From assembly GCA_028279875.1 (NCBI GenBank), contig JANQMU010000137.1:1-33507 (forward strand): a stretch of DNA of 33,507 nucleotides, in the 5' to 3' direction. The notes beneath the pieces were generated by a model that searched no databases, was not told the origin of the DNA, and saw nothing but the letters and a program-made list of their open reading frames with translations. This DNA is from Rhizobiaceae bacterium (GTDB taxonomy: Bacteria; Pseudomonadota; Alphaproteobacteria; Rhizobiales; Rhizobiaceae). This document shows positions 16,696-23,748 of the stretch, one piece after another (position 1 is the stretch's first letter; each line of letters opens with the position of its first letter). The translations under genes were made by a program, and so were the position numbers.

Positions 16696-17460
16696 TCAGT
16701 TGGGACCGATCGTCAGTTCGGCGACAAAGTCATAGGCATCGCCCCGATACACGGAACGGGTGAATTCGACCACCCGGCCGGATTCCAGATAGGATGTCCG
16801 CTCGATCCGCAGCCCCGCATCGCCGGGTTCGACCTGCAGCAGGTGCGCATCCTCCTCTCCGAGATTGGCCGCAGAGATCCGTTGAATGGCGCGCACCGGG
16901 CGGTAACCGTTCAGATCAAGCGCGGCATAAAGCGATGTTTCGACCAGCGCCGGGTCCGGCAGCATGCGCGACGAAATCGATGCCCGTTCGATGGCCAGCG
17001 GCAGATCGTCGGCACTGCGCAGCCGGTCGATGCGCACCACCTGGTCGCCGGGCGCCAGTCCGAGCGCGACGATTTCCTCCGGCGAGGGGGAAAACAGCCC
17101 CCGTTTGAGCCATTGCGAATGGGCATTCCAGCCGCGCCGGGACATGTCCTCGGTGAACGAGGTCAGCCGGGACAGCGGCTGCTCCACCCGCGGCGCCGGT
17201 TTGGCCACAAAGGTACCCGATCCGTGGCGCTGCACAAGAATGCCGTCGCGAACCAGATGCTGAACCGCCTTGCGCACCGTGACACGCGACACATCGGCAA
17301 GTTCGGCGATATCGCGCTCCGACGGCAGCGCATCGCCGCCGACGAGAACGCCATCGCTGACAGCACGGGCCACCCGGCCGCGCAACTTCAGGTAAAGCGG
17401 GCCGCTTTCCCCGGACGGTTCGCTCCTGACCGCAAAAATGGATTGCAGCCGCTTATCCAT
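16696..17460 (-). CDS. nagR: GntR-family transcriptional regulator with UTRA domain (NagR-like)
   Basis: The N-terminal winged helix-turn-helix spans about residues 20-88, including LPSERDIAELADVSRVTVRKAVQHLVRDGIL. It is followed by a UTRA effector-binding domain, with DQVVRIDRLRSADDLPLAIERASI and the C-terminal FTRSVYRGDAYDFVAEL. This is the HutC/NagR subfamily, whose members respond to phosphorylated amino sugars such as GlcN-6-P or GlcNAc-6-P. I prefer the ATG at 17460 (254 residues) because GGATGG lies 8 bp upstream; an in-frame ATG at 17472 is the alternative. The gene overlaps the end of the kinase gene. It probably controls both arms of the divergent nag/murQ locus through the TGGTAT boxes at 18357-18496. 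The ligand is inferred. Confidence 0.87.
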   Translation of the reverse strand: MDKRLQSIFAVRSEPSGESGPLYLKLRGRVARAVSDGVLVGGDALPSERDIAELADVSRVTVRKAVQHLVRDGILVQRHGSGTFVAKPAPRVEQPLSRLTSFTEDMSRRGWNAHSQWLKRGLFSPSPEEIVALGLAPGDQVVRIDRLRSADDLPLAIERASISSRMLPDPALVETSLYAALDLNGYRPVRAIQRISAANLGEEDAHLLQVEPGDAGLRIERTSYLESGRVVEFTRSVYRGDAYDFVAELTIGPN

Positions 17461-18337
17461 GGGCCGCACCATCCGCTGAGAACCGTTTCACCGCCAGTCG
17501 CGTCGCACCCGACAGCGCATCTCCCGCCGGCGGGCAGACGGATTTGCGGTGAACGGCCGACAGCAGGGGTTCGTAAAGCCGCCCCAGACCGCCCAGCAGG
17601 CACAGCCGGTCGGCCGGACCGTCAAGCACGGCATCCAGCGATTCATCGACCTGCCGGGCGGCGCATTTCAGGATCCGCACGGCCACCGTGTCCTCCTGCC
17701 CGGCATATTCGAACACCAGCGGCGCGTAACGCGCGAACTGCCCGGGGACCGCCTCATAGGCAAAGGCGGAAACGGCACGCGGGTCATTGTCGAAATCACT
17801 CATGGCCCTGGCGGTCAGGGGCGAGCCCTCGCGCACGCCGTCATGAACCAGCAGTGCTTCGCGCAGCAGAATGCGGCCCAATGCCGCGCCCGCGCCCTGG
17901 TCTCCGACGACGAAGCCCCACCCGCCGACCGTTCGCACAATGTCGCCGCGCTTTTGCGCAAATACCGACCCGGTGCCCAAAATCGCAATCGCCCCGTCGC
18001 CGTCTCCGAGGGCGCCATGGGCGGCAATCAGCGCATCGGTCTCGACCGCACTTCTCGCAAAGGGCAATTGGCGCTGCATCGCAGCCGCCGTCGTTGCGAC
18101 ATTGGCGCCGGCAAGCCCGAGAACGGCACTGGCGGAAGACAGGATCGCCGGATCGATGCCGGCGGCGCGGCAGGCTTTTCCAGCCGCCTCGACAATGTGA
18201 CGCGTCGCACCGTCCACATCTGTCAGGATATTGGCGGCACCGCTGGTGCCCTCGCCCATGACGGCACCATCGGCGGTTGCCAGTGCCGCCCGGCAACTGG
18301 TTCCGCCCCCATCGATCCCGATGAAAAATTCCGTCAT
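17453..18337 (-). CDS. nagK: BadF/BadG-type amino-sugar kinase (GlcNAc and/or MurNAc kinase)
   Basis: An actin-fold ATPase/kinase of 294 residues from the BadF/BadG/BcrA/BcrD family, which includes GlcNAc kinases and the Clostridium MurK that acts on both MurNAc and GlcNAc. Visible motifs are FIGIDGGGTSCRAAL at the N-terminus (phosphate-1), LGLAGANVATTAA, AILGTGSVFAQ (phosphate-2) and GGWGFVVGDQGAGAALG. It would phosphorylate the imported sugar at C6. The presence of murQ across the promoter makes MurNAc a likely substrate alongside GlcNAc; sequence does not distinguish these. It is the first gene of the minus-strand nag operon, with GGGAGG 5-6 bp before its ATG. No other kinase or PTS component is present in the window. 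Confidence 0.85.
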   Translation of the reverse strand: MTEFFIGIDGGGTSCRAALATADGAVMGEGTSGAANILTDVDGATRHIVEAAGKACRAAGIDPAILSSASAVLGLAGANVATTAAAMQRQLPFARSAVETDALIAAHGALGDGDGAIAILGTGSVFAQKRGDIVRTVGGWGFVVGDQGAGAALGRILLREALLVHDGVREGSPLTARAMSDFDNDPRAVSAFAYEAVPGQFARYAPLVFEYAGQEDTVAVRILKCAARQVDESLDAVLDGPADRLCLLGGLGRLYEPLLSAVHRKSVCPPAGDALSGATRLAVKRFSADGAAHG

Positions 18338-18354
18338 GAGAACCTCCCATATCT

Positions 18355-18382
18355 ATAATACCAATAAAATACCATTAACCAA
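18355..18382 (-). promoter_or_regulatory. Candidate nagK promoter with two TGGTAT operator boxes
   Basis: On the minus strand, TTGGTT (18382-18377), a 16-bp spacer and TATTAT (18360-18355) form a plausible promoter. Two boxes overlap it: AATGGTATTT (18376-18367) in the spacer and ATTGGTATT (18365-18357) running into the -10. They are 11 bp apart, about one helical turn. The leader would be only about 12 nt, barely enough for the Shine-Dalgarno sequence, so the promoter assignment is less certain than the boxes. Confidence 0.45.
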
Positions 18383-18481
18383 GCGCATTTTCGAAAAAAA
18401 CATCCACATCCATAATAATCTGTTTTAAAAAGGATATTCCCATAGGGCACTGCAAAATCATTAATCTCCGTAAACATTTTC

Positions 18482-18509
18482 TAGACAATTGGTATTTTTT
18501 TGGCATTAT
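18482..18509 (+). promoter_or_regulatory. Candidate murQ promoter with TGGTAT operator box
   Basis: TAGACA (18482-18487), a 16-bp spacer and CATTAT (18504-18509) form a possible promoter for murQ. ATTGGTATT (18488-18496) fills the spacer and is the exact reverse complement of AATACCAAT at 18357-18365, in front of nagK. The box resembles, from memory, the ATTGGTAT half of Bacillus NagR/YvoA sites. The rest of the divergent gap (about 18383-18481) is A/T-rich with no further structure I can name. Confidence 0.42.
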
Positions 18510-18526
18510 TGAGTTTGGAGGAACCC

Positions 18527-19444
18527 ATGCGCGACACAACCACCGAGAGCATGCATGAGCAATCGGAAGGCCTCGACCTTCTGGAGCCGCAGGCGATCGT
18601 GTCGGCGCTTCTCGACGGACAGGCGCAGGCCGTCGCCTCCGTCCGCCACGCCACCTCCGACATTGCCGCAGCAGCCACTGTTGCGGCCGATGCGCTTCGT
18701 GGCGGCGGTAACCTTGTCTATGCGGCAGCCGGCAGTTCGGGTCTGATGGCGCTTTCCGACGCCCTCGAACTGCCGGGCACATTCGGCATTGAACGCGATC
18801 GCATCAAGATCCTGTTTGCCGGCGGCCCACCCAGCCTCGAGACATTCTTTGGCGGACCGGAGGATGACGAGGCACTCGGTCACCGCGACGCCGGCGGGAT
18901 ATCGGACAAGGACTGCCTGATCGCCGTGTCGGCCAGTGGCTCGACACCCTATGTGCTGGGCGCACTTCAACGTGCCAGCGAGAGCGGCGCCCGCACGATC
19001 GCCATCGCCAACAATGAAGGCTCGCCCCTTCTGCAGGCCGCGCATGTCAAAATCACCCTGCCCACCCCGCCTGAACTCGTTGCCGGCTCAACGCGCATGG
19101 GCGCCGGAACCGCGCAGAAGATCACACTCAACATGATCTCGACTCTGATGGCGGTGCATTTGGGCCACATCGTCGATGGCCACATGGTCAACCTCGTCGC
19201 CGACAACAGGAAACTGCGGGCCCGCGCCGAGCGGATCGTCATGGCGCTGGCGCAATGCGACCGTCAAACCGCCCGGGATTGCCTGGCCCGCGCCGAAGGC
19301 AGCGTCAAGGTCGCGGTTCTTCTTGCCGTCGGCGCTTCGGACGGCCCCGCCGCCCGGCAACTTCTCGAACGCAACCAACAGAACGTACGGTCGGCTTTGA
19401 CCGCACTTGATCAGGGCGAAAGCCCTGAACAGCAACGCGCCTGA
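18527..19444 (+). CDS. murQ: N-acetylmuramic acid 6-phosphate etherase
   Basis: Cleaves the D-lactyl ether of MurNAc-6-phosphate, giving GlcNAc-6-phosphate and D-lactate. A SIS-fold lyase of 305 residues. Family blocks: YAAAGSSGLMALSDALELPGTF (67-86) with Glu-81 in the expected catalytic position, a second acidic site around Glu-112 (GGPEDDEALG), SASGSTPYVLGAL (135-147) and GSTRMGAGTAQKITLNMIST. Compared with the E. coli motif GSTRxKAGTAQK, Lys is replaced by Gly. The ATG at 18527 is chosen because TGGAGG sits 5 bp upstream. It leads the plus-strand operon and is followed 27 bp later by the ABC binding-protein gene, strongly suggesting that the transporter brings in a MurNAc-containing substrate. 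Confidence 0.92.
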   Translation: MRDTTTESMHEQSEGLDLLEPQAIVSALLDGQAQAVASVRHATSDIAAAATVAADALRGGGNLVYAAAGSSGLMALSDALELPGTFGIERDRIKILFAGGPPSLETFFGGPEDDEALGHRDAGGISDKDCLIAVSASGSTPYVLGALQRASESGARTIAIANNEGSPLLQAAHVKITLPTPPELVAGSTRMGAGTAQKITLNMISTLMAVHLGHIVDGHMVNLVADNRKLRARAERIVMALAQCDRQTARDCLARAEGSVKVAVLLAVGASDGPAARQLLERNQQNVRSALTALDQGESPEQQRA

Positions 19445-19471
19445 GTGGCGCATTACCAGGGAGACAAAACC

Positions 19472-20728
19472 ATGAACAAGACAATGAGCACCCTGCTCCT
19501 GGCATCGACCATTTTGGCGAGCGCAAGCCTTGCCAATGCCCAGGACGCGACCTTGATCATCGAAAGCTGGCGCAACGACGACCTTGAAATCTGGCAGTCG
19601 AAGATCATTCCGGCCTTCGAAGCGAAACATCCCGGCATCAAGGTCAAATTCACACCCACCGCACCCACCGAATATGACGCCGCGGTCAGTGCAAAACTGG
19701 CGTCCGAATCGGCCGGTGACCTGATCACCTGCCGGCCTTTCGACAGATCGCTGGAACTGTTCAATCAAGGCCACCTGGCCTCGCTCAACGACCTTGAAGG
19801 CATGAAGAATTTCGGCGACGTGGCCAAATCGGCCTGGATCACGGACGACGGCTCGACGGCATTCTGCGTGCCGATGGCATCCGTGATTCACGGCTTCATC
19901 TACAACAAGGACGCCTTTGACGAACTGGGTCTTTCCGTACCGGCCACGGAAGCCGAACTGTTCGCCACCCTCGACAAGATCAAGGCGGACGGCAACTACA
20001 TTCCCATGGCCATGGGCACCAACGACCAGTGGGAAGCCGCAACCATGGGCTACCAGAATATCGGCCCCAACTACTGGAAGGGCGAAGACGGCCGCCTGGC
20101 TCTGATCAAGGGCGACCAGAAGCTCACGGACGATGTCTGGATCAAACCCTATGAAACGCTGGCCCGCTGGAAGGACTATCTCGGAGACGGTTTCGAAGCC
20201 CAGACCTATCCCGACAGCCAAAACATGTTCACGCTCGGTCGCGCCGCCATCTATCCGGCGGGATCCTGGGAAATCTCCGGTTTCAACAACCTCGCCGATT
20301 TCGAGATGGGGGCTTTCCCGCCGCCGGTCATCAATGCCGGTGATCCGTGCTACATTTCGGACCATACGGATATTGCCCTTGGCATGAACAGCAAGAGCAA
20401 AAACCCTGAAGCCGCCAAGGCCTTCCTCAACTGGGTCGGATCGGCGGAGTTCGCATCCCTCTACGCCAACGCGCTGCCGGGATTCTTCTCGCTGTCGAAC
20501 AATTCCGTGGCGATGGACGATCCGCTGGCGCAGGAATTCGTTTCCTGGCGTGACAAATGCAACTCCACCATCCGCTCGACCTACCAGATCCTCTCCCGCG
20601 GCACGCCCAATCTCGAAAACGAGACCTGGAATGCGTCCGCCAACGTCGTCCGCGGAACGGAAAGCCCTGCCGAGGCGGCCAAGCGTCTGCAGGATGGACT
20701 GGCAAGCTGGTACGCGCCGCACCAGTAA
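19472..20728 (+). CDS. Carbohydrate ABC transporter periplasmic substrate-binding protein
   Basis: An extracellular solute-binding protein, family 1 (maltose-binding type), of 418 residues. The Sec signal peptide is MNKTMSTLLLASTILASASL with an Ala-Asn-Ala cleavage site at 23; the mature protein starts QDATLIIESWRND. Blocks such as IIPAFEAKHPGIKVKF, WITDDGSTAFCVPMASVIHGFIYNKDAFDELG and AIYPAGSWEISGFNN are typical. The ATG at 19472 follows CCAGGGAG; the frame extends further upstream but without a signal-peptide start. The ligand is not readable. Its position between murQ and the permeases makes MurNAc, GlcNAc-MurNAc or GlcNAc the leading candidates. A pair of hairpins follows the gene. Confidence 0.9.
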   Translation: MNKTMSTLLLASTILASASLANAQDATLIIESWRNDDLEIWQSKIIPAFEAKHPGIKVKFTPTAPTEYDAAVSAKLASESAGDLITCRPFDRSLELFNQGHLASLNDLEGMKNFGDVAKSAWITDDGSTAFCVPMASVIHGFIYNKDAFDELGLSVPATEAELFATLDKIKADGNYIPMAMGTNDQWEAATMGYQNIGPNYWKGEDGRLALIKGDQKLTDDVWIKPYETLARWKDYLGDGFEAQTYPDSQNMFTLGRAAIYPAGSWEISGFNNLADFEMGAFPPPVINAGDPCYISDHTDIALGMNSKSKNPEAAKAFLNWVGSAEFASLYANALPGFFSLSNNSVAMDDPLAQEFVSWRDKCNSTIRSTYQILSRGTPNLENETWNASANVVRGTESPAEAAKRLQDGLASWYAPHQ

Positions 20729-20740
20729 GCGCCCTGAACC

Positions 20741-20763
20741 GGGCCGGCGCAAGACGCCGGCCC
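20741..20763 (+). terminator. GC hairpin after the binding-protein gene
   Basis: GGGCCGGCG (20741-20749) pairs perfectly with CGCCGGCCC (20755-20763) around a CAAGA loop, 12 bp after the stop codon. No T-tract follows, so it is more likely an mRNA 3'-stabilising or processing hairpin than an efficient terminator. Confidence 0.55.
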
Positions 20764-20801
20764 AACCTGCGCGCCTTGAACATTGCAACGGGCCCGTCGC
20801 C

Positions 20802-20821
20802 AGGGGGCATGGTGGCCCCCT
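20802..20821 (+). other. Second GC hairpin in the same intergenic gap
   Basis: AGGGGGC (20802-20808) pairs with GCCCCCT (20815-20821) around a 6-nt loop. It lies about 55 bp before the permease ATG, again without a T-tract. Together with the hairpin at 20741 it explains most of this 147-bp gap between the binding-protein and permease genes, where I see no coding signal. Confidence 0.45.
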
Positions 20822-20875
20822 CGCCGGCAATCGACACCGGACGCGCACGATCAACCGGGTGGGGACATCACGACC

Positions 20876-21799
20876 ATGAACGGCACCAAAAAACGATCCG
20901 TCCGGTGGCACATCGCGGTTTTTCTGGCGCCCGCCGTTCTCGTCTATACGGCGATCATGATCATCCCCCTCTTCGGCACGCTCCAGCTTTCCCTGTTTCG
21001 TAAGATCGATCAGCAGCAGATTTTCGTCGGGCTGGATAATTTCCGCATCCTGCTCGGCGACCCTCGATGGTCCGATTCCTTCTGGAACGCACTGGGCAAC
21101 AACACCTGGTTCTTCATCATCCACATGCTGGTGCAGAACCCCTTGGGCATTCTCTTTGCCGCGTTGCTCTCAAGCCCCCGGCTCCGGTTCTCCGCCTTTT
21201 ATCGCACGGCCATCTTCATCCCGACGATCCTGTCATTCGTCATCGTCGGATTCGCCTGGAAACTGATCCTCAGCCCGCTCTGGGGCATCACGCCCGATAT
21301 ACTTGACGCGGTCGGACTCAAAAGCCTTTTTGCCCCGTGGCTCGGAAGACCCGAATATGCGCTGACCACGCTCGGCCTGATCTCGGTGTGGCAGTTCATC
21401 GGCATTCCGATGATGCTGATCTATGCCGCGCTGCTGTCGATACCGGACGAGATCCTGGAGGCCGCTGAATGCGACGGCATTACCGGCATGAAGCAATTCT
21501 GGAAGATAAAACTGCCACTGGTCCTGCCGGCCATCGGGATCATCTCCATCCTCACTTTCGTCGGCAATTTCAATGCCTTCGACCTGATTTATACGACGCA
21601 GGGTGCATTGGCCGGCCCCGATCATGCGACCGATATTCTCGGCACGTTCCTGTACCGGACCTTCTTCGGTTTCCAGTTGCAGATCGGTGATCCGAATATG
21701 GGATCGGCCATCGCCTCGCTGATGTTCCTGATCATCCTGGCCGGCGTCTCGATCTACCTGTTCGGCATCCAGACGCGGCTGCGCCGCTATCAGTTCTGA
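20876..21799 (+). CDS. Carbohydrate ABC transporter permease, first subunit (MalF/UgpA type)
   Basis: An inner-membrane permease of the BPD_transp_1 family, 307 residues with about six membrane segments beginning at WHIAVFLAPAVLVYTAIMII. The cytoplasmic EAA loop that docks the ATPase is EAAECDGITGMKQFWKIKLP. I use the ATG at 20876, which follows GGGTGGGGA by about 9 bp and gives the normal short N-terminus MNGTKKRS; the frame extends further upstream into the hairpin region without support. The second permease follows after 9 bp. Confidence 0.92.
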   Translation: MNGTKKRSVRWHIAVFLAPAVLVYTAIMIIPLFGTLQLSLFRKIDQQQIFVGLDNFRILLGDPRWSDSFWNALGNNTWFFIIHMLVQNPLGILFAALLSSPRLRFSAFYRTAIFIPTILSFVIVGFAWKLILSPLWGITPDILDAVGLKSLFAPWLGRPEYALTTLGLISVWQFIGIPMMLIYAALLSIPDEILEAAECDGITGMKQFWKIKLPLVLPAIGIISILTFVGNFNAFDLIYTTQGALAGPDHATDILGTFLYRTFFGFQLQIGDPNMGSAIASLMFLIILAGVSIYLFGIQTRLRRYQF

Positions 21800-21808
21800 G
21801 GAAGAGCC

Positions 21809-22648
21809 ATGACCAGAGCCACCTCATCCCTCGGACGATCGGTTGCAGCGCACGCCATTTTGGCGACCTACACCGTCATCGCGCTGTTTCCGGTGATCGT
21901 GATCATCGTCAATTCCTTCAAGTCGCGAAAGGCGATCTTCCGCTCGCCCCTGTCGCTGCCGGACCAGTCGACCTTCAGCCTCATCGGCTATGAAACGGTG
22001 TTAGCGCAAGGCGATTTTTTCCTCTATTTCCAGAATAGCCTGATCGTCACCGTCGCGTCGCTGTTTTTTGTGCTGCTGTTCGGGGCGATGGCCGCGTTCG
22101 CCCTCGCCGAGTACCGTTTTCGAGGCAATCTGCTGATGGGGCTTTACCTGGCGCTCGGCATCATGATCCCGATCCGGCTTGGAACCGTCGCCATTCAGCA
22201 AATGATGGTCGCCAGCGGATTGGTGAACACGCTGACCGCGCTGATTCTGGTCTACACGGCTCAGGGCTTGCCGCTGGCGGTCTTCATCCTGTCGGAATTC
22301 ATGCGTCAGGTGTCGGCGGATCTGAAGGATGCCGGCCGCATCGACGGCCTGTCGGAGTACCGCATCTTCTTCCGCCTCGTCCTGCCCCTCGTCCGGCCAG
22401 CCATGGCGACGGTGGCCGTGTTCACCATGATCCCGATCTGGAACGATCTGTGGTTCCCGCTGATCCTGGCGCCGGCCGAAGAAACCAAGACCATCACCCT
22501 CGGCGCCCAGGTGTTCATCGGTCAGTTCGTCACCAACTGGAACGCGGTCCTCTCGGCCCTTTCCCTGGCGATCCTGCCAGTTCTCGTCCTCTATGTGATT
22601 TTCTCGCGCCAGCTCATACGCGGCATAACAGCAGGAGCGGTCAAATGA
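21809..22648 (+). CDS. Carbohydrate ABC transporter permease, second subunit (MalG/UgpE type)
   Basis: An inner-membrane permease of 279 residues and about six membrane segments, partner of the preceding permease. It starts with HAILATYTVIALFPVIVIIVNSFK, and the EAA-type loop reads DAGRIDGLSEYRIFFRLVLP. The first loop position is Asp instead of Glu, a common variation in MalG-like subunits. The Shine-Dalgarno GAGGAAGAG is at the end of the upstream gene. The stop codon overlaps the start of the next gene (ATGA), tying the oxidoreductase to the transporter. Confidence 0.92.
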   Translation: MTRATSSLGRSVAAHAILATYTVIALFPVIVIIVNSFKSRKAIFRSPLSLPDQSTFSLIGYETVLAQGDFFLYFQNSLIVTVASLFFVLLFGAMAAFALAEYRFRGNLLMGLYLALGIMIPIRLGTVAIQQMMVASGLVNTLTALILVYTAQGLPLAVFILSEFMRQVSADLKDAGRIDGLSEYRIFFRLVLPLVRPAMATVAVFTMIPIWNDLWFPLILAPAEETKTITLGAQVFIGQFVTNWNAVLSALSLAILPVLVLYVIFSRQLIRGITAGAVK

Positions 22649-23703
22649 CGGATACGCCCATACGCATCGTCGTCGCCGGCCTCGGCAATATGGGGCGCAG
22701 CCATGCCCTCGCCTATCACACCAATCCGGGTTTCGAGATCACCGCGCTCGTCAACCGCTCGGCGGTCGATTTGCCAGACCCCTTGGCGGGACACGCCATC
22801 CTGCCGTCTCTGGAAGACGCCATCGCCGAACACCAACCCGACGCGGTCTCGATCAACACCTATTCCGACAGCCACGCCGATTTCGCCATCTCGGCCATGG
22901 AAGCCGGCGCCCATGTCTTTGTCGAAAAGCCGCTGGCGACGACTGTCGATGACGCCCGCCGGGTGGTCGATTGCGCCGTTGCGAACGACCGCAAACTGGT
23001 GGTCGGCTATATTTTGCGGCACCACCCCTCCTGGATCCGGCTGATCGAGGAAGCCCGTAATCTCGGCGGCCCCTATGTGTTCCGCATGAACCTCAACCAG
23101 CAATCGAGCGGCGCCACCTGGCAGACCCACAAGCAATTGATGCGCTCGACCTCGCCGATCGTCGATTGCGGTGTCCACTATGTCGACGTGATGTGCCAGA
23201 TCGTCGATGCCAGGCCTGTCGAAGTGCGCGGCATGGGCGTGCGCCTGTCCGACGAGATCGACCCGCAAATGTACAATTACGGGCACCTCCAGGTGCTGTT
23301 CGAAGACGGATCAGTCGGCTGGTACGAGGCAGCGTGGGGGCCAATGATCTCCGAAACCGCGTTTTTCGTCAAAGACGTCATGTCGCCCGGGGGCTGCGTG
23401 TCGATCGTCATGGACGAGAGTGCCAAATCCGACGACATCGACACCCATACCAAGACCCAGCGCATCCGGGTCCACAGGGCCGAGACCGGCGCCGACGGCC
23501 GGTTCACGACGCCGGACGCGCTGTTCTCCATGGAAGGCGAGCCGGATCATCAGGAACTGTGCGACCGCGAACAGGCCTATTTTCTCAAGGCCATCCGCGA
23601 CGACATCGATTTGTCGCGCCACATGGAGGACGCCATCCGTTCGCTCGGCGTCTGTCTCGCCGCCGACGAAAGCGTGCGTACCGGCAACCCGGTGAAGCTC
23701 TGA
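22645..23703 (+). CDS. Gfo/Idh/MocA-family NAD(P)-dependent oxidoreductase
   Basis: A cytosolic dehydrogenase of 352 residues. The N-terminal Rossmann motif is IRIVVAGLGNMGRSHA. The family's EKP motif (VFVEKPLATTVDDARRVVD) is intact, followed by GYILRHHPSWIRLIEEA, and the C-terminal alpha/beta domain continues to the end. Family members oxidise sugars and cyclitols; some act as NAD-dependent glycosidases (GH109) or anhydrosugar dehydrogenases. The substrate here is not readable. The ATG at 22645 overlaps the permease stop by 4 bp and is preceded by AGGAG, and the transporter ATPase gene follows 45 bp later. The gene therefore sits inside the transport operon and probably acts on the imported sugar. 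Confidence 0.88.
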   Translation: MTDTPIRIVVAGLGNMGRSHALAYHTNPGFEITALVNRSAVDLPDPLAGHAILPSLEDAIAEHQPDAVSINTYSDSHADFAISAMEAGAHVFVEKPLATTVDDARRVVDCAVANDRKLVVGYILRHHPSWIRLIEEARNLGGPYVFRMNLNQQSSGATWQTHKQLMRSTSPIVDCGVHYVDVMCQIVDARPVEVRGMGVRLSDEIDPQMYNYGHLQVLFEDGSVGWYEAAWGPMISETAFFVKDVMSPGGCVSIVMDESAKSDDIDTHTKTQRIRVHRAETGADGRFTTPDALFSMEGEPDHQELCDREQAYFLKAIRDDIDLSRHMEDAIRSLGVCLAADESVRTGNPVKL

Positions 23704-23748
23704 CACCACTCTCGCGTTGAAACACGCCGCAACGGAAAGATCGAAAAA

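Noticed and set aside
20783..20875. N-terminal extension of the first permease
   Set aside because: It would be translated from the hairpin region and adds an Arg/Pro-rich stretch absent from MalF-type permeases.
19088..21124. A 678-codon minus-strand frame opposite murQ and the binding-protein gene
   Set aside because: It crosses two real genes and an intergenic gap with hairpins, and its composition is that of a shadow frame.
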